A stretch of DNA of 47,185 nucleotides from a virus (IMGVR_UViG_3300010373_000012:1-47185); one strand, 5' to 3'; shown: positions 1 to 7,162, numbered from the stretch's first letter. Notes: generated by a model from the letters alone, not told the origin. Numbers and translations: made by a program.

Positions 1-123
1 CACATTCGCGGTATGTTTCCTCGGCCGATCCGTACACATTCGGAACGACCTTCCATCGCTCAGCAAGCTCTCGCAGGAGCGCGGTCATGGCTTGTTCTCG
101 ATGGTGGTGAAAGTCGCTGTCGC
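1..123. repeat. Left copy of 123-bp terminal overlap
   Basis: These bases are identical to 47063-47185. A perfect repeat exactly at both contig ends is the usual sign of a circular or circularly permuted genome assembled as a line. The sequence contains the end of one small gene and the start of the next (ATGA overlap at 85-88), so translation runs across the junction. The real packaging ends are not shown by this. Confidence 0.95.
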
Positions 124-267
124 ACACTTCGCGCAGATTGGCGAATAGATGCTGCACGGCTCGCCGCAGACGCAGCACACAACGCGCGGGCCTTGTTGCT
201 TAGGAGTATAAGCCCTCTCGCGGATCGGCTTATCTTCTTGCGGGCAGTTGGGGATGGGGTTGGTCAT
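85..267 (-). CDS. Small zinc-ribbon protein (60 aa)
   Basis: A short unrecognised protein with two paired cysteine motifs, CCVCGEPC and ICAKCA, about 15 residues apart, suggesting one structural zinc site. The start at 267 is chosen because its ATG overlaps the stop of the upstream gene (ATGA). Its own stop overlaps the ATG of the next gene across the circular junction in the same way. It belongs to the leftward early operon. No function can be assigned. Confidence 0.75.
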   Translation of the reverse strand: MTNPIPNCPQEDKPIRERAYTPKQQGPRVVCCVCGEPCSIYSPICAKCATATFTTIENKP

Positions 268-467
268 GCTGAGTATCCTTTCAGGTCTTCGTAGCAACGA
301 AGCATCGAAATCACGTCGCCTTTTGCCATCGCGTTGATTGCGCCCTTGATCGAGTTGCGCATCATCGTCGCGGCAAACATGCCGGTCGGGATCGCGTCAT
401 AAAACGGCAGTAGTTCCTGCACGCGCTCAATCTCGCGCGGCAACGCATCGGCCAGTGAATCGCTCAT
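264..467 (-). CDS. Small hypothetical early protein (67 aa)
   Basis: An acidic, probably helical protein beginning MSDSLADALPREIERVQELL. A GAGG ribosome-binding sequence lies a few bases upstream of the ATG, and the 22-nt gap to the previous stop is one of the few gaps in this operon. No family was recognised. Its position beside recombination genes suggests an accessory early function. Confidence 0.75.
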   Translation of the reverse strand: MSDSLADALPREIERVQELLPFYDAIPTGMFAATMMRNSIKGAINAMAKGDVISMLRCYEDLKGYSA

Positions 468-489
468 CCCTCAATCCTCTTCGTGTCGG

Positions 490-771
490 TTAAACGAGCT
501 TCAACTTCCCAGCCTCAATCAGCCGGCTGTGTGTGTTGACGATGGCGCGGTCCATCAGGGCGCGCTTCTGATCGCGGTTGTATTCCTTGCCGTCCGTCAG
601 TTGGCGATGGCAGTTGCCGCACAGGTACGTGGTCATACAGGCTTTCGTCTTGAGTCCCATTCCCTTTCCGTAGTCGCGATGGCATACCTGCTCGCCCTGC
701 GCACCGCAAAGCGCGCACAGTTCGATGGATGCGGTCGCGGCGAACCACTTGCGGTCGGCGGCGGTGGTCAT
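490..771 (-). CDS. YbcO-like (DUF1364-type) putative nuclease
   Basis: This 93-aa protein has a CALCG pair, a CHRDYGKGMGLK segment, a CGNCH pair and the ending DQKRALMDRAIVNT. That order (Cys pair, His, GKGMGxK, CxxCH) is typical of the YbcO/DUF1364 family of small zinc-containing HNH-like phage proteins found in recombination/replication regions. The start at 771 gives an ATGA overlap with the DUF1367-like gene. It sits after the exonuclease and annealing genes, fitting a role in DNA processing. Family assignment is from motif memory; nuclease activity is inferred. Confidence 0.7.
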   Translation of the reverse strand: MTTAADRKWFAATASIELCALCGAQGEQVCHRDYGKGMGLKTKACMTTYLCGNCHRQLTDGKEYNRDQKRALMDRAIVNTHSRLIEAGKLKLV

Positions 772-1253
772 GCGGAAACCCAAACTTCCGCCATCGCCTC
801 GATCTTCTCGGGCGACAGGGATGGCCAATAAGTTTTGCTGACGTAATTGCACATGCTGGCGATCACCTGCTTGAACTCCCCTTCGTCCATCGACTCGAAC
901 GAAAGGCTGCGCGGCACGCGGTAGGTACATGGCCCGACACCGGGAAAGTTCAGTGCGATCTCGTCGCATCCCACGTTGGCCTCGATCTGCAGGCGCTTAA
1001 GCACTTGATGAGCCTCGACGCCATCGAATGGCTCAAGGTTCGCCGCGATCAACCCGCCAAGACCGTGAGCTAGACCGTGAAACTTCGGATTCCTTGGCTT
1101 GCGCAGTTCGGCGATCAGCACATCCCCGATGTGATAGCCCTTGTCTCGCAACTGTGACGTTGTGTAAGCATCGTGCGGTACCAGGACGCCCTTACCGACA
1201 CGCCATAATGTCTTGGGCTTGCGACGCTTCGTGCTGGCGGCATGCGGATTCAT
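768..1253 (-). CDS. DUF1367-like recombination-associated protein
   Basis: A 161-aa protein with the segments RNPKFHGLAHGLGGLI in the middle and RSLSFESMDEGEFKQVIASM near the end. This pattern (RNxxFHxxxF, then SISFxxMDxxEF) resembles DUF1367 proteins, which are common beside phage recombinases and whose biochemical role is unclear to me. The start at 1253 is set by the ATGA overlap with the exonuclease stop. It lies between the exonuclease and the YbcO-like gene. Confidence 0.7.
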   Translation of the reverse strand: MNPHAASTKRRKPKTLWRVGKGVLVPHDAYTTSQLRDKGYHIGDVLIAELRKPRNPKFHGLAHGLGGLIAANLEPFDGVEAHQVLKRLQIEANVGCDEIALNFPGVGPCTYRVPRSLSFESMDEGEFKQVIASMCNYVSKTYWPSLSPEKIEAMAEVWVSA

Positions 1254-1879
1254 GCGGCTTGCGCAACCTTGCCTTGCAGAATGTCGATCCATGCCTGAAC
1301 GCGTGGTTCAAGGATCGCCACGCGCGCCGCCATGGCGTCGCACTCTGCCCGCGTGACGGTGCACGGAATGATGATAAGTCCCGCCTTCGGGTGATCGCAC
1401 AGGAAGTCCATCGAATCCAGTTCACCGACCCACATACCCCACTTCGTCTGCCACAGATACTCGGACGGAATCTTTCCCGTGCGACGCACTTCCATGTAAG
1501 CCTTGTGCAGCTGATTCTTCGCTTCGATGCCATGCTTGAGACCGTGCAGGCCATCGGGTGACCAACCCACATGCGGAATGGTCGCGTGTTCCACGAAGCC
1601 ACATTGATCAATCACGCGGTCAGTGGTGAAGGCATAGCTCTCGCGCGTATCAGGCTCCAGGTTGTTGCCGCGCTCCATCGCCGCAGACTTGAACGTGGAG
1701 TGTTCGACCGGCCCATAGACGCGGCCCCACGCAATATCCATGATCAGGTCGTCAAGACCCTTCGTAGTCAGGCCGCCCATTATCGTTGCCGCGCGTGAAG
1801 CGCTCCACTTGCCGGCGCGAAGTTCATGCCACGGATCCGTGCCCTGCTCGATATTGAAGTGGAAAATGGGGCCGCTCAT
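1250..1879 (-). CDS. YqaJ/lambda-type recombination exonuclease
   Basis: A 209-aa protein of the PD-(D/E)XK family that includes lambda Red exonuclease and YqaJ. Near the N-terminus GTDPWHELRAGKWSASRAAT matches the usual opening (W..R.G..taS). The catalytic core is HVGWSPDGL followed by GIEAKNQLH, supplying the Asp and the E-x-K. The known role is 5'-3' resection of double-stranded ends to give single strands for annealing. The preceding gene is an ERF-type annealing protein, so the two form a Red-like pair. The start overlaps the ERF stop (ATGA). Confidence 0.9.
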   Translation of the reverse strand: MSGPIFHFNIEQGTDPWHELRAGKWSASRAATIMGGLTTKGLDDLIMDIAWGRVYGPVEHSTFKSAAMERGNNLEPDTRESYAFTTDRVIDQCGFVEHATIPHVGWSPDGLHGLKHGIEAKNQLHKAYMEVRRTGKIPSEYLWQTKWGMWVGELDSMDFLCDHPKAGLIIIPCTVTRAECDAMAARVAILEPRVQAWIDILQGKVAQAA

Positions 1880-2625
1880 TTCGCGGACGCCTTCAGCTTG
1901 TTGAACTTGGCGTTGAACGCGGCAAGCACAGGTTTCGGAACATTCTTCACGTCCCCATAGACCTTGATTACTTCGGCCTTTTTCGCCTTGTAATCGTCCA
2001 AGCTGATCAGTCCCTCGGCGGTAGCGATCCAGTCCAGCGCCTTGTCATCTTCCGGCGCCCCCGGCTCTTCCGATCCGCGCCCGTCGTTGTCCATTCCCTT
2101 CGTGGACATGCCGGTGATCGCCAGCAGGGTGTAGCGCTGCAAATAGGTGGTGGTGGATGCGATGGACTGGATGTCGTTCTTCTTGCCTGACTTGTCAGGC
2201 GATCCTGTCATCGTGACCGTTTCGGAATGGCCGAGAACGTGCGTCAGGATGCAGTCAACCTTTATCGCCCCGCTTTCCTGATGGACATTCCAGCGAAAGG
2301 ACAGGCTGTGCTTCGCCAGCGCCGGGCCGATGGCGTCGGTGATGTCGGAAAGCTCGGCGTGCATGTATTTCACGTCAAGGAAAGCGACTTCCTTGCGCTT
2401 GAAGATTTCCACCGGCTCAGCTTTAAAGCCGGTCATCGCGACAGTAAACGCCTTGCGCGCCTCGTTGGCTTCCCAACGGTCCTGTAAGTCCATCATGTGA
2501 TTCAGCTGCTCGATGTTGCCGCCGCCTTGCAGGAACGCCAGCGCGCTACCCATCGGGCTGTTAGACGGCGCTGATACCTGCAATGTCTTGGGTTCGTGTT
2601 CGATGACTCGTGCTGCGTTGCTCAT
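1876..2625 (-). CDS. ERF-family single-strand annealing protein
   Basis: A 249-aa protein matching the ERF superfamily layout: LNHMMDLQDRWEANEARKAF, then a conserved core with LSDITDAIGPALAKHSLSFR and ILTHVLGHSETVTM, and the signature SIASTTTYLQRYTLL. ERF proteins form rings on single-stranded DNA and promote annealing. The start at 2625 is preceded by GGAGAG at good spacing; the open frame extends further upstream without a better signal. The C-terminal part is Lys/Ala-rich. It is paired with the exonuclease gene, with which it overlaps by 4 nt. Confidence 0.9.
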   Translation of the reverse strand: MSNAARVIEHEPKTLQVSAPSNSPMGSALAFLQGGGNIEQLNHMMDLQDRWEANEARKAFTVAMTGFKAEPVEIFKRKEVAFLDVKYMHAELSDITDAIGPALAKHSLSFRWNVHQESGAIKVDCILTHVLGHSETVTMTGSPDKSGKKNDIQSIASTTTYLQRYTLLAITGMSTKGMDNDGRGSEEPGAPEDDKALDWIATAEGLISLDDYKAKKAEVIKVYGDVKNVPKPVLAAFNAKFNKLKASAK

Positions 2626-2636
2626 TTCGCTCTCCA

Positions 2637-3599
2637 CTAGTAAGCGATGCTGGTATGCGCGACCCTGCCGGATGCAATGGCGATCACAACAAGCTTCGCG
2701 GTTTCTTCGGTGCATCCAGCCTTCACCAGATCAGCCACGACTTCGTTATTGATCTTCGCCGCATGCCGCTTGTTCGCCGCACGCTTTTCCTCGGCCACGC
2801 GCTCGCGTTCTTCGGCAGCCAGTCGATCCCGCTCGATTTGTTCGGCCTGCTTACGTGCGCGTTCCTCGGTCTGGCGGATGGCCTCAGCTTGGTCACGCGC
2901 CGCCTTCTCACAGGCGGCGATGGCGGCCTGCTTGGCGGCTTCGGCGTCGCGCTCGGCTTTCGCCTTGGCTTCGGCGGCGGCACGCTCAGCAGCAGCTATG
3001 GCCTCGGCAGCATCGCGTTCCGCCTTGGCGGCAGCTTCCTTACGGATCGCTTCCTCGCGCTCAGCACGGGCCTTGGCAGCCTGTTCCGCAGCTAACGCAT
3101 CAGCGGCAGCTTTTTCCTTCGCCGCAATGGCGGCCTCACGAGCGGCAATTTCAGCCTCGCGTCGAGCCATCTCGGCGGCGGCAGTCTCGGCAGCCTGGCG
3201 CTCGGCTTCGATGGCAGCCAAACGATCCGCCTCGGCCTTGGCGGCGATTTCCTGCTCGATGCGCGCCTGCTCAGCCTCCCAATCATCCAGCGGCTTGCGT
3301 ACCTCATCCTTGAGCGCGTCCAGATAATCGCGAGCCTTTTTGCGGGCCGCATCAACTACCTTGGCCTGATTCTTCCAGTCCTCGACCAACGACTTGCCGG
3401 CGTCGTCAATCGTGGTCTTGCTGCGCGCCACCTTGTAAGCAAGCGAGGCAATTTCCTTGCGACCGCCAGCGGTTGACACGTCCGGCACGATGCTGGCGGT
3501 TTCCTGTCTGATCTTGGCCAGCAAGTCGTCCAGGTTCGGTCCGGTGAAAACTTCGACCGCATTGATCGACTCAAGCGGGATGAGCGATTGTCCGTCCAT
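2637..3599 (-). CDS. Ala/Glu-rich coiled-coil early protein (320 aa)
   Basis: Residues about 1-110 look globular. From about 110 to 290 the protein is an almost uninterrupted Ala/Glu/Arg/Lys heptad-like stretch (EAERQAAETAAAEMARREAE and similar), predicting a long coiled coil. A short C-terminal segment, AGCTEETAKLVVIAIASG, follows. Related proteins are found just upstream of phage annealing proteins, but I do not know their activity. The start forms a TAATG overlap with the preceding gene. The repeated Ala codons leave the opposite strand open as shadow frames. Confidence 0.8.
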   Translation of the reverse strand: MDGQSLIPLESINAVEVFTGPNLDDLLAKIRQETASIVPDVSTAGGRKEIASLAYKVARSKTTIDDAGKSLVEDWKNQAKVVDAARKKARDYLDALKDEVRKPLDDWEAEQARIEQEIAAKAEADRLAAIEAERQAAETAAAEMARREAEIAAREAAIAAKEKAAADALAAEQAAKARAEREEAIRKEAAAKAERDAAEAIAAAERAAAEAKAKAERDAEAAKQAAIAACEKAARDQAEAIRQTEERARKQAEQIERDRLAAEERERVAEEKRAANKRHAAKINNEVVADLVKAGCTEETAKLVVIAIASGRVAHTSIAY

Positions 3600-3793
3600 T
3601 ACAAATCCTTGCCCGGATCGCCGGGCTCGCTGTTGGAAAGGGGTGCCGGGACGGTGACCTTGACGCGCGGCTTCTCGGGTCGGCGGTGAAAGCCGAGCGC
3701 GAAATACTTCGCCGCCCAGTGCGCCATACGCTCATCGTTCGAGCGAGGACGAATCGACTCCATCGTGTCGGCGTGCATCAGCGATGTGTTCAT
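3599..3793 (-). CDS. Small hypothetical early protein (64 aa)
   Basis: Begins MNTSLMHADTMESIRPRSND and contains MAHWAAKYFALGFHRRPEKP, giving a basic C-terminal half. The start at 3793 is chosen for its ATGA overlap with the previous stop; a longer frame upstream has no support. No family was recognised. Confidence 0.65.
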   Translation of the reverse strand: MNTSLMHADTMESIRPRSNDERMAHWAAKYFALGFHRRPEKPRVKVTVPAPLSNSEPGDPGKDL

Positions 3794-4005
3794 GCGGCCT
3801 CCGGGGAAAAGGTGCTGGATTCCGCACGCCCAGGGGGAGTGGCTACCGGCGGGAGGACCGGCGCGGAATCCAGCGTGAAAAGGGCGATGTCCAGCGCATC
3901 GCGGGTGGTGGTGGCGGTCGCGATGGCCTCGGCCAGTACGGCTTGCAGGCGCGCGTCTCGCTCGCGCATGGCGGTCAGCCAGTCGTCGGTGAGCAAATCG
4001 GTCAT
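3790..4005 (-). CDS. Small hypothetical early protein (71 aa)
   Basis: Begins MTDLLTDDWLTAMRERDARL and is rich in Ala and Thr, probably with one long helix followed by a Pro/Ala-rich tail. The ATGA overlap at 4002-4005 fixes the start. No family was recognised. Confidence 0.65.
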   Translation of the reverse strand: MTDLLTDDWLTAMRERDARLQAVLAEAIATATTTRDALDIALFTLDSAPVLPPVATPPGRAESSTFSPEAA

Positions 4006-4235
4006 GACTTGGCCTCGCGGGCGGCGCGGCGTCCAAAGATGTCGCAAGACGTAATCCGTTCAGCGCTTATGCCCTGCGACTGGAGATCGCGGCGAAGAGT
4101 TGCGACGCTGCCCTGAACGTCGCTCCTGACGATTTTCCCGTCCGCGACATAGAGATAATCGAAGTACACCGGATAATCATCATCAAGTTCGCGCTCATTC
4201 AGTGCCGGCCCACCATTTTTGATTTGCTCGTTCAT
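4002..4235 (-). CDS. Small hypothetical early protein (77 aa)
   Basis: Begins MNEQIKNGGPALNERELDDD and continues with YPVYFDYLYVADGKIVRSDV. This resembles short phage proteins that put a small beta-hairpin next to an Arg-rich helical end (IFGRRAAREAKS). The start is defined by an ATGA overlap with the upstream gene. Function unknown. Confidence 0.65.
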   Translation of the reverse strand: MNEQIKNGGPALNERELDDDYPVYFDYLYVADGKIVRSDVQGSVATLRRDLQSQGISAERITSCDIFGRRAAREAKS

Positions 4236-4591
4236 TTGCCTTCCCTCCACGCATCCACCGGCGCCGGCTTGATCACCAAGCCGTTCGGGAATGCGAGCGG
4301 CTGCTGCGCCCACACCTTGAAGTCGGCGCGAACGGAGTCGATCAGGTCGTCATACCGATCGCACAGGATGTCGTCGCGCTCGCTCTTGTCCTTGCGCGGC
4401 AGTCCGCGATCCAGGATCAGCGAGAGCAGGCCGGCGACCGACGACGGGCACGGACGGCCGCTCAGCCAGTGGTCTAAGCAATCCGGCTCGGCGACCATGT
4501 CGTCGATGATCGAATCATCGTCGGCGGAATAGGCGGGGTCGTCGGCGACGGGAGATTGCAGCCAGAGGTCATGGGAAGACAGGGTGGTCAT
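4232..4591 (-). CDS. Acidic hypothetical early protein (119 aa)
   Basis: A strongly acidic N-terminal half (DDPAYSADDDSIIDDMVAEP) is followed by a more mixed region with RSVRADFKVWAQQPLAF-like composition. The gene is joined to both neighbours by 4-nt overlaps. No family was recognised. Acidic small early proteins sometimes mimic DNA or inhibit host enzymes, but nothing here proves that. Confidence 0.7.
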   Translation of the reverse strand: MTTLSSHDLWLQSPVADDPAYSADDDSIIDDMVAEPDCLDHWLSGRPCPSSVAGLLSLILDRGLPRKDKSERDDILCDRYDDLIDSVRADFKVWAQQPLAFPNGLVIKPAPVDAWREGK

Positions 4592-4851
4592 AGGGTGCTC
4601 CCGATGTTGGCGAGGGCGGCACGCAGTCCAGCAAATGCATGCTCGTACTTGACCATGCGTGCAATGTCGTCGATCGCGTATGGTGAGTCATGCGCATCAT
4701 CTGACGCGATGACACGTTGCGACGCCGCGATCAGCTCGGCCACGATATGGCGGACTTCGACAAGCTCGCGAGCATGATTCGGGCAGTGGTTGCGTCCATG
4801 CACACGGATGTGATCGTCCAGCACCGCCAGCACATCCACGGGAGTGTTCAT
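4588..4851 (-). CDS. Small hypothetical early protein (87 aa)
   Basis: Begins MNTPVDVLAVLDDHIRVHGR; His-rich in the first half and helical after. The ATG at 4851 forms an ATGA overlap with the previous stop, so the longer Arg-rich upstream reading is discarded. No function was recognised. Confidence 0.65.
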   Translation of the reverse strand: MNTPVDVLAVLDDHIRVHGRNHCPNHARELVEVRHIVAELIAASQRVIASDDAHDSPYAIDDIARMVKYEHAFAGLRAALANIGSTL

Positions 4852-5141
4852 GCCTGCTCTCCGGTTGCGGCGGCGATGATCCGCTGCGCCTCGTGGGCGA
4901 ACCACTCAAAGTTCGGCACTCCCTCTTCGTGATACGTGGACACAAAAAGTTCGGCGAAAGCCAGCAACCTCGGCGCAGTGGCGATCAGGCGGGCGTTGGC
5001 CTCAGCAGTCTCATCCGAAACCCAAGGGCCAACAGGAGAGCAATCGGCGACCGACGAACCATCGGGTTGGGCGATAATCCAGTGGTGAGAGGCTTGACCT
5101 GGTGGGCAGATATGCCACGGCCCTGGCATATGCCCGCTCAT
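4848..5141 (-). CDS. Phage protein of the PGPW...ANARLI type (97 aa)
   Basis: It begins MSGHMPGPWHICPP and has the segment DETAEANARLIATAPRLLAF. The pairing of TPGPW at the N-terminus with ANARLIAxAPxLL is a recurrent pattern in small phage early proteins of unknown function. The start at 5141 overlaps the stop of the membrane-protein gene (ATGA). Confidence 0.75.
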   Translation of the reverse strand: MSGHMPGPWHICPPGQASHHWIIAQPDGSSVADCSPVGPWVSDETAEANARLIATAPRLLAFAELFVSTYHEEGVPNFEWFAHEAQRIIAAATGEQA

Positions 5142-5446
5142 GCCACGATCTCCCACAACTTAGGCAGCCACGCGATGAACTTGATCGCGCCATACGTGCA
5201 GCCCAGCGAGAACGCCAGCATCCCGATCCACGCCAGCCAGAACTTGACCGGCGGCAGCGAGTCGTCGCCGCGCTCCCACGTCGGGACGGTCTCGGGATCG
5301 GGTTCGACCATGCTCGGCGTGCGCAGCCGGCGATAGCGTTCCTCGCGCGCGGCTTCGTCGGCACGCTTGGCCGCGAGCAGGCGCTCCAGTTCGAGCTGGA
5401 CGCGCAGGTCGTAGTAGGTGTGCGGTTCGGTGGGGCGGGTGTTCAT
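5138..5446 (-). CDS. Small membrane protein, one TM segment (102 aa)
   Basis: The first about 65 residues are charged (ELERLLAAKRADEAAREERY) and likely cytoplasmic. A single hydrophobic segment follows at about residues 69-95 (FWLAWIGMLAFSLGCTYGAI). It is encoded directly after the cysteine-repeat gene with a 4-nt overlap. An inner-membrane early protein could affect superinfection or the host envelope, but there is no direct evidence. Confidence 0.75.
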   Translation of the reverse strand: MNTRPTEPHTYYDLRVQLELERLLAAKRADEAAREERYRRLRTPSMVEPDPETVPTWERGDDSLPPVKFWLAWIGMLAFSLGCTYGAIKFIAWLPKLWEIVA

Positions 5447-6189
5447 ACGACCTCCTCGCCGGCACGCTTGCGCATGTCAGCCATCGCTTCGTCGTTCGAT
5501 TCGTAGAACCTGGCCGGATTGATCGGAGCGCCGCTCTCGCGGTAGATCAGCTGTGCGGCCAACGCGGTGTTGTGGAATCGCTCCAGCGCATAGCCAGCTT
5601 CGCCGGCCAAATGCACTACCCAACCGGCGCGACAGTGCGTGGTGTTGCATGAGTGCCAGTTGCGCATATCGAGCGCTTGCGGCGCGCTGCAGGCCGCAAG
5701 AACGGTTGCGTCGATGTTTTCGATCACCGGTATATTGGGCGCAATGGATGCGTCGCCAGTCTTGCCGTAGCAGCGGGAGCAGCGGGAGCAGCCGGAGCAG
5801 TCGGAGCAGTAGGAGCAGCGGGAGCAGCCGGAGCAGCCGGAGCAGCCGGAGCAGCCGGAGCAGCGGGAGCAGCCGTAGCAGCGGGAGCAGTCGGAGCAGT
5901 CGGAGCAGTCGGAGCAGCGGGAGCAGCCGGAGCAGTCGGAGCAGTCGGAGCAGTAGGAGCAGCGGGAGCAGTAGGAGCAGCCGGAGCAGTCGGAGCAGTC
6001 GGAGCAGTCGGAGCAGTCGGAGCAGTAGGAGCAGCCGGAGCAGCGGGAGCAGCGGGAGCAGCGGGAGCAGTTCGTGCAATCACGGCAGTTTTTCAGGCTA
6101 TCAAGCGCGGCTTGCGCGGCCTCCGTCGAGCCAAAATATTCTACGCTGCAGCGGTTGCCGTTGGCGTCGGTGATCCATGTGGTGCTCAT
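5443..6189 (-). CDS. Cysteine tripeptide-repeat [CSx]n protein (248 aa)
   Basis: Three parts can be seen. Residues 1-34 form a short head (MSTTWITDANGNRCSVEYFG). Residues 35-140 hold 36 cysteines at exactly every third position, nearly all as Cys-Ser-x with x mostly Asp, Arg, Gly or Tyr. Residues about 142-248 form a C-terminal domain with MRNWHSCNTTHCRAGWVVHL, a Cys/His cluster I recall from other phage proteins. A strict three-residue period would put all cysteines on one face of a polyproline-like or beta-helical rod, suited to metal binding or disulfide stacking; this is inference. The start overlaps the first operon gene (ATGA), so it is second in the leftward operon. Frame and period are intact throughout, so it is not decaying. 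Confidence 0.85.
   Translation of the reverse strand: MSTTWITDANGNRCSVEYFGSTEAAQAALDSLKNCRDCTNCSRCSRCSRCSGCSYCSDCSDCSDCSDCSGCSYCSRCSYCSDCSDCSGCSRCSDCSDCSDCSRCYGCSRCSGCSGCSGCSGCSRCSYCSDCSGCSRCSRCYGKTGDASIAPNIPVIENIDATVLAACSAPQALDMRNWHSCNTTHCRAGWVVHLAGEAGYALERFHNTALAAQLIYRESGAPINPARFYESNDEAMADMRKRAGEEVV
5764..6085. repeat. 9-bp tandem repeat (about 35 units)
   Basis: On the plus strand the unit is GGAGCAG plus two variable bases (cc, tc, ta, cg). It encodes the Cys-Ser-x array on the minus strand. The variable positions fall on the x codon and on silent sites, so variation is concentrated at one residue of each triplet. Such an array can expand or contract by slippage in steps of three residues without a frameshift. 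Confidence 0.9.
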
Positions 6190-6389
6190 GCCTCCGCCCC
6201 CGCATCGACCGGCGTCGCTTCCGTGTTGATCGCGTGCAAGTCAGCTTCGAGCTGGACGGATTCTTCGCGGGATAGGCTGATCGCCGCGTCGCCGCTCTCG
6301 ATCCTGATCGCCTGCCAAGGCTGGGCGTCAGCGCTGCCGCGTCGAACCCTGATGGGCTTGTCGAAGGTGCTTGTGAAGATGCTTGCCAT
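6186..6389 (-). CDS. First gene of leftward early operon (67 aa)
   Basis: Begins MASIFTSTFDKPIRVRRGSA and contains SREESVQLEADLHAIN. AGGGAGA lies at good distance before the ATG, and the predicted operon promoter begins transcription about 27 nt upstream. It overlaps the cysteine-repeat gene by 4 nt. Genes in this position often act in lysis-lysogeny or host takeover, but no family was recognised. Confidence 0.75.
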   Translation of the reverse strand: MASIFTSTFDKPIRVRRGSADAQPWQAIRIESGDAAISLSREESVQLEADLHAINTEATPVDAGAEA

Positions 6390-6422
6390 GTGTCTTTCTC
6401 CCTGGCCGGTTGGCTTGGGAGA

Positions 6423-6463
6423 AGCTTAGGCAATCCTATGTTTCGCGTCAATAGGAATCCCTA
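6423..6463 (-). promoter_or_regulatory. Leftward early promoter with two operators (PL/OL-like)
   Basis: Read leftward, TTGACG (6446-6451) and TAAGCT (6423-6428) are 17 bp apart, giving a sigma70-type promoter. The operator palindromes TAGGCAATCCTA (6427-6438, overlapping the -10 and spacer) and TAGGAATCCCTA (6452-6463, just upstream of the -35) have the same TAGG-N4-CCTA form as three sites at the right promoter. Repressor binding here would block the whole leftward operon. Confidence 0.8.
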
Positions 6464-6510
6464 CGCTAATATGCAACGATAGAGTTCAATAATTGCAGGG
6501 AGGCACAAAA

Positions 6511-6530
6511 AAGCCCGCATCAGCGGGCTT
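6511..6530 (-). terminator. Rho-independent terminator after the repressor gene
   Basis: Perfect hairpin AAGCCCGC-atca-GCGGGCTT. Read leftward it is followed by a run of T (plus-strand AAAAAA at 6507-6512). It lies about 70 bp beyond the repressor stop and just upstream of the leftward promoter, so it would stop repressor transcription from entering the early operon. Confidence 0.85.
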
Positions 6531-6601
6531 GTTGTGTTCGTTATTTGACTTTCTTCGGAATTGCGCGACCTGTTGTGGTCTTGGTGTTTAACTGGGCCTC
6601 A

Positions 6602-7162
6602 TCAGGTAACCGTTGATCGCTTACGAGTACCAGTCTTCGTCTTGTTGGGCGTAACAATTTCAATGCGGCGCCCGCTTTTCTCAACAATTCTTCCTTGCTT
6701 TCCGCCATGTCCTAATTCCCCCTGTAACTTGGCCGTTACCATCGCATCGAACTTCCGGTACTCCTCTTTGCTCATGTCGCGGGGAAGGGTGATCCGTTCG
6801 GCGTAGGCATAGGCAATAAGCGGGGCCGCGAGAAAAGCATCCAGCTCCAGGCCAAGGGTATGGAGAGCCTCTTTCACGCTAACGATGGCTGATTTGAGCA
6901 TCTCAAGATCCATGTTCAAGGATTGAGATTGGCTTGCCGTCTCGCCTTGACGACCGGTCATGATGTATTCGGCAGTCGTGCCAAGGTAGATCGCTGCGGC
7001 AACCAGATTGTCGCCGCTGATCATCTTGGTTGGCTTGCCTTTCCCAAACCATCCACTGACTGATCCGCCCTTGATACCACAAGCGCGAGCAAGCCCAGCC
7101 GGCGACTTATCGGGGCTGGATTCCAAGATATCCAGAATGCGTTGTGACCAAGTTGGAAGCAT
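6602..7162 (-). CDS. Prophage repressor, HTH (CI-like)
   Basis: A 186-aa protein with an N-terminal helix-turn-helix, roughly residues 18-45 (SPAGLARACGIKGGSVSGWF), then a region fitting Cro/CI-type domains (LVAAAIYLGTTAEYIMTG). I see no Ser-Lys LexA-type self-cleavage domain at the C-terminus, so SOS induction would need another route, such as an antirepressor. The start at 7162 directly abuts an operator (7163-7174) and has no ribosome-binding sequence, implying a leaderless message. It is divergent from the Cro-like gene, as in lambdoid immunity regions. Confidence 0.85.
   Translation of the reverse strand: MLPTWSQRILDILESSPDKSPAGLARACGIKGGSVSGWFGKGKPTKMISGDNLVAAAIYLGTTAEYIMTGRQGETASQSQSLNMDLEMLKSAIVSVKEALHTLGLELDAFLAAPLIAYAYAERITLPRDMSKEEYRKFDAMVTAKLQGELGHGGKQGRIVEKSGRRIEIVTPNKTKTGTRKRSTVT

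Noticed and set aside
5764-6085. Possible CRISPR or minisatellite array
   Set aside because: The unit is 9 bp without spacers, and it is in frame within a gene.
5653-6429. Plus-strand frame coding a collagen-like Gly-Ala-Ala/Gly-Ala-Val repeat
   Set aside because: It is the reverse-strand shadow of the 9-bp repeat of the cysteine gene. The repeat keeps all frames open, the flanks look non-coding in this frame, and the minus-strand gene has ATGA overlaps on both sides.
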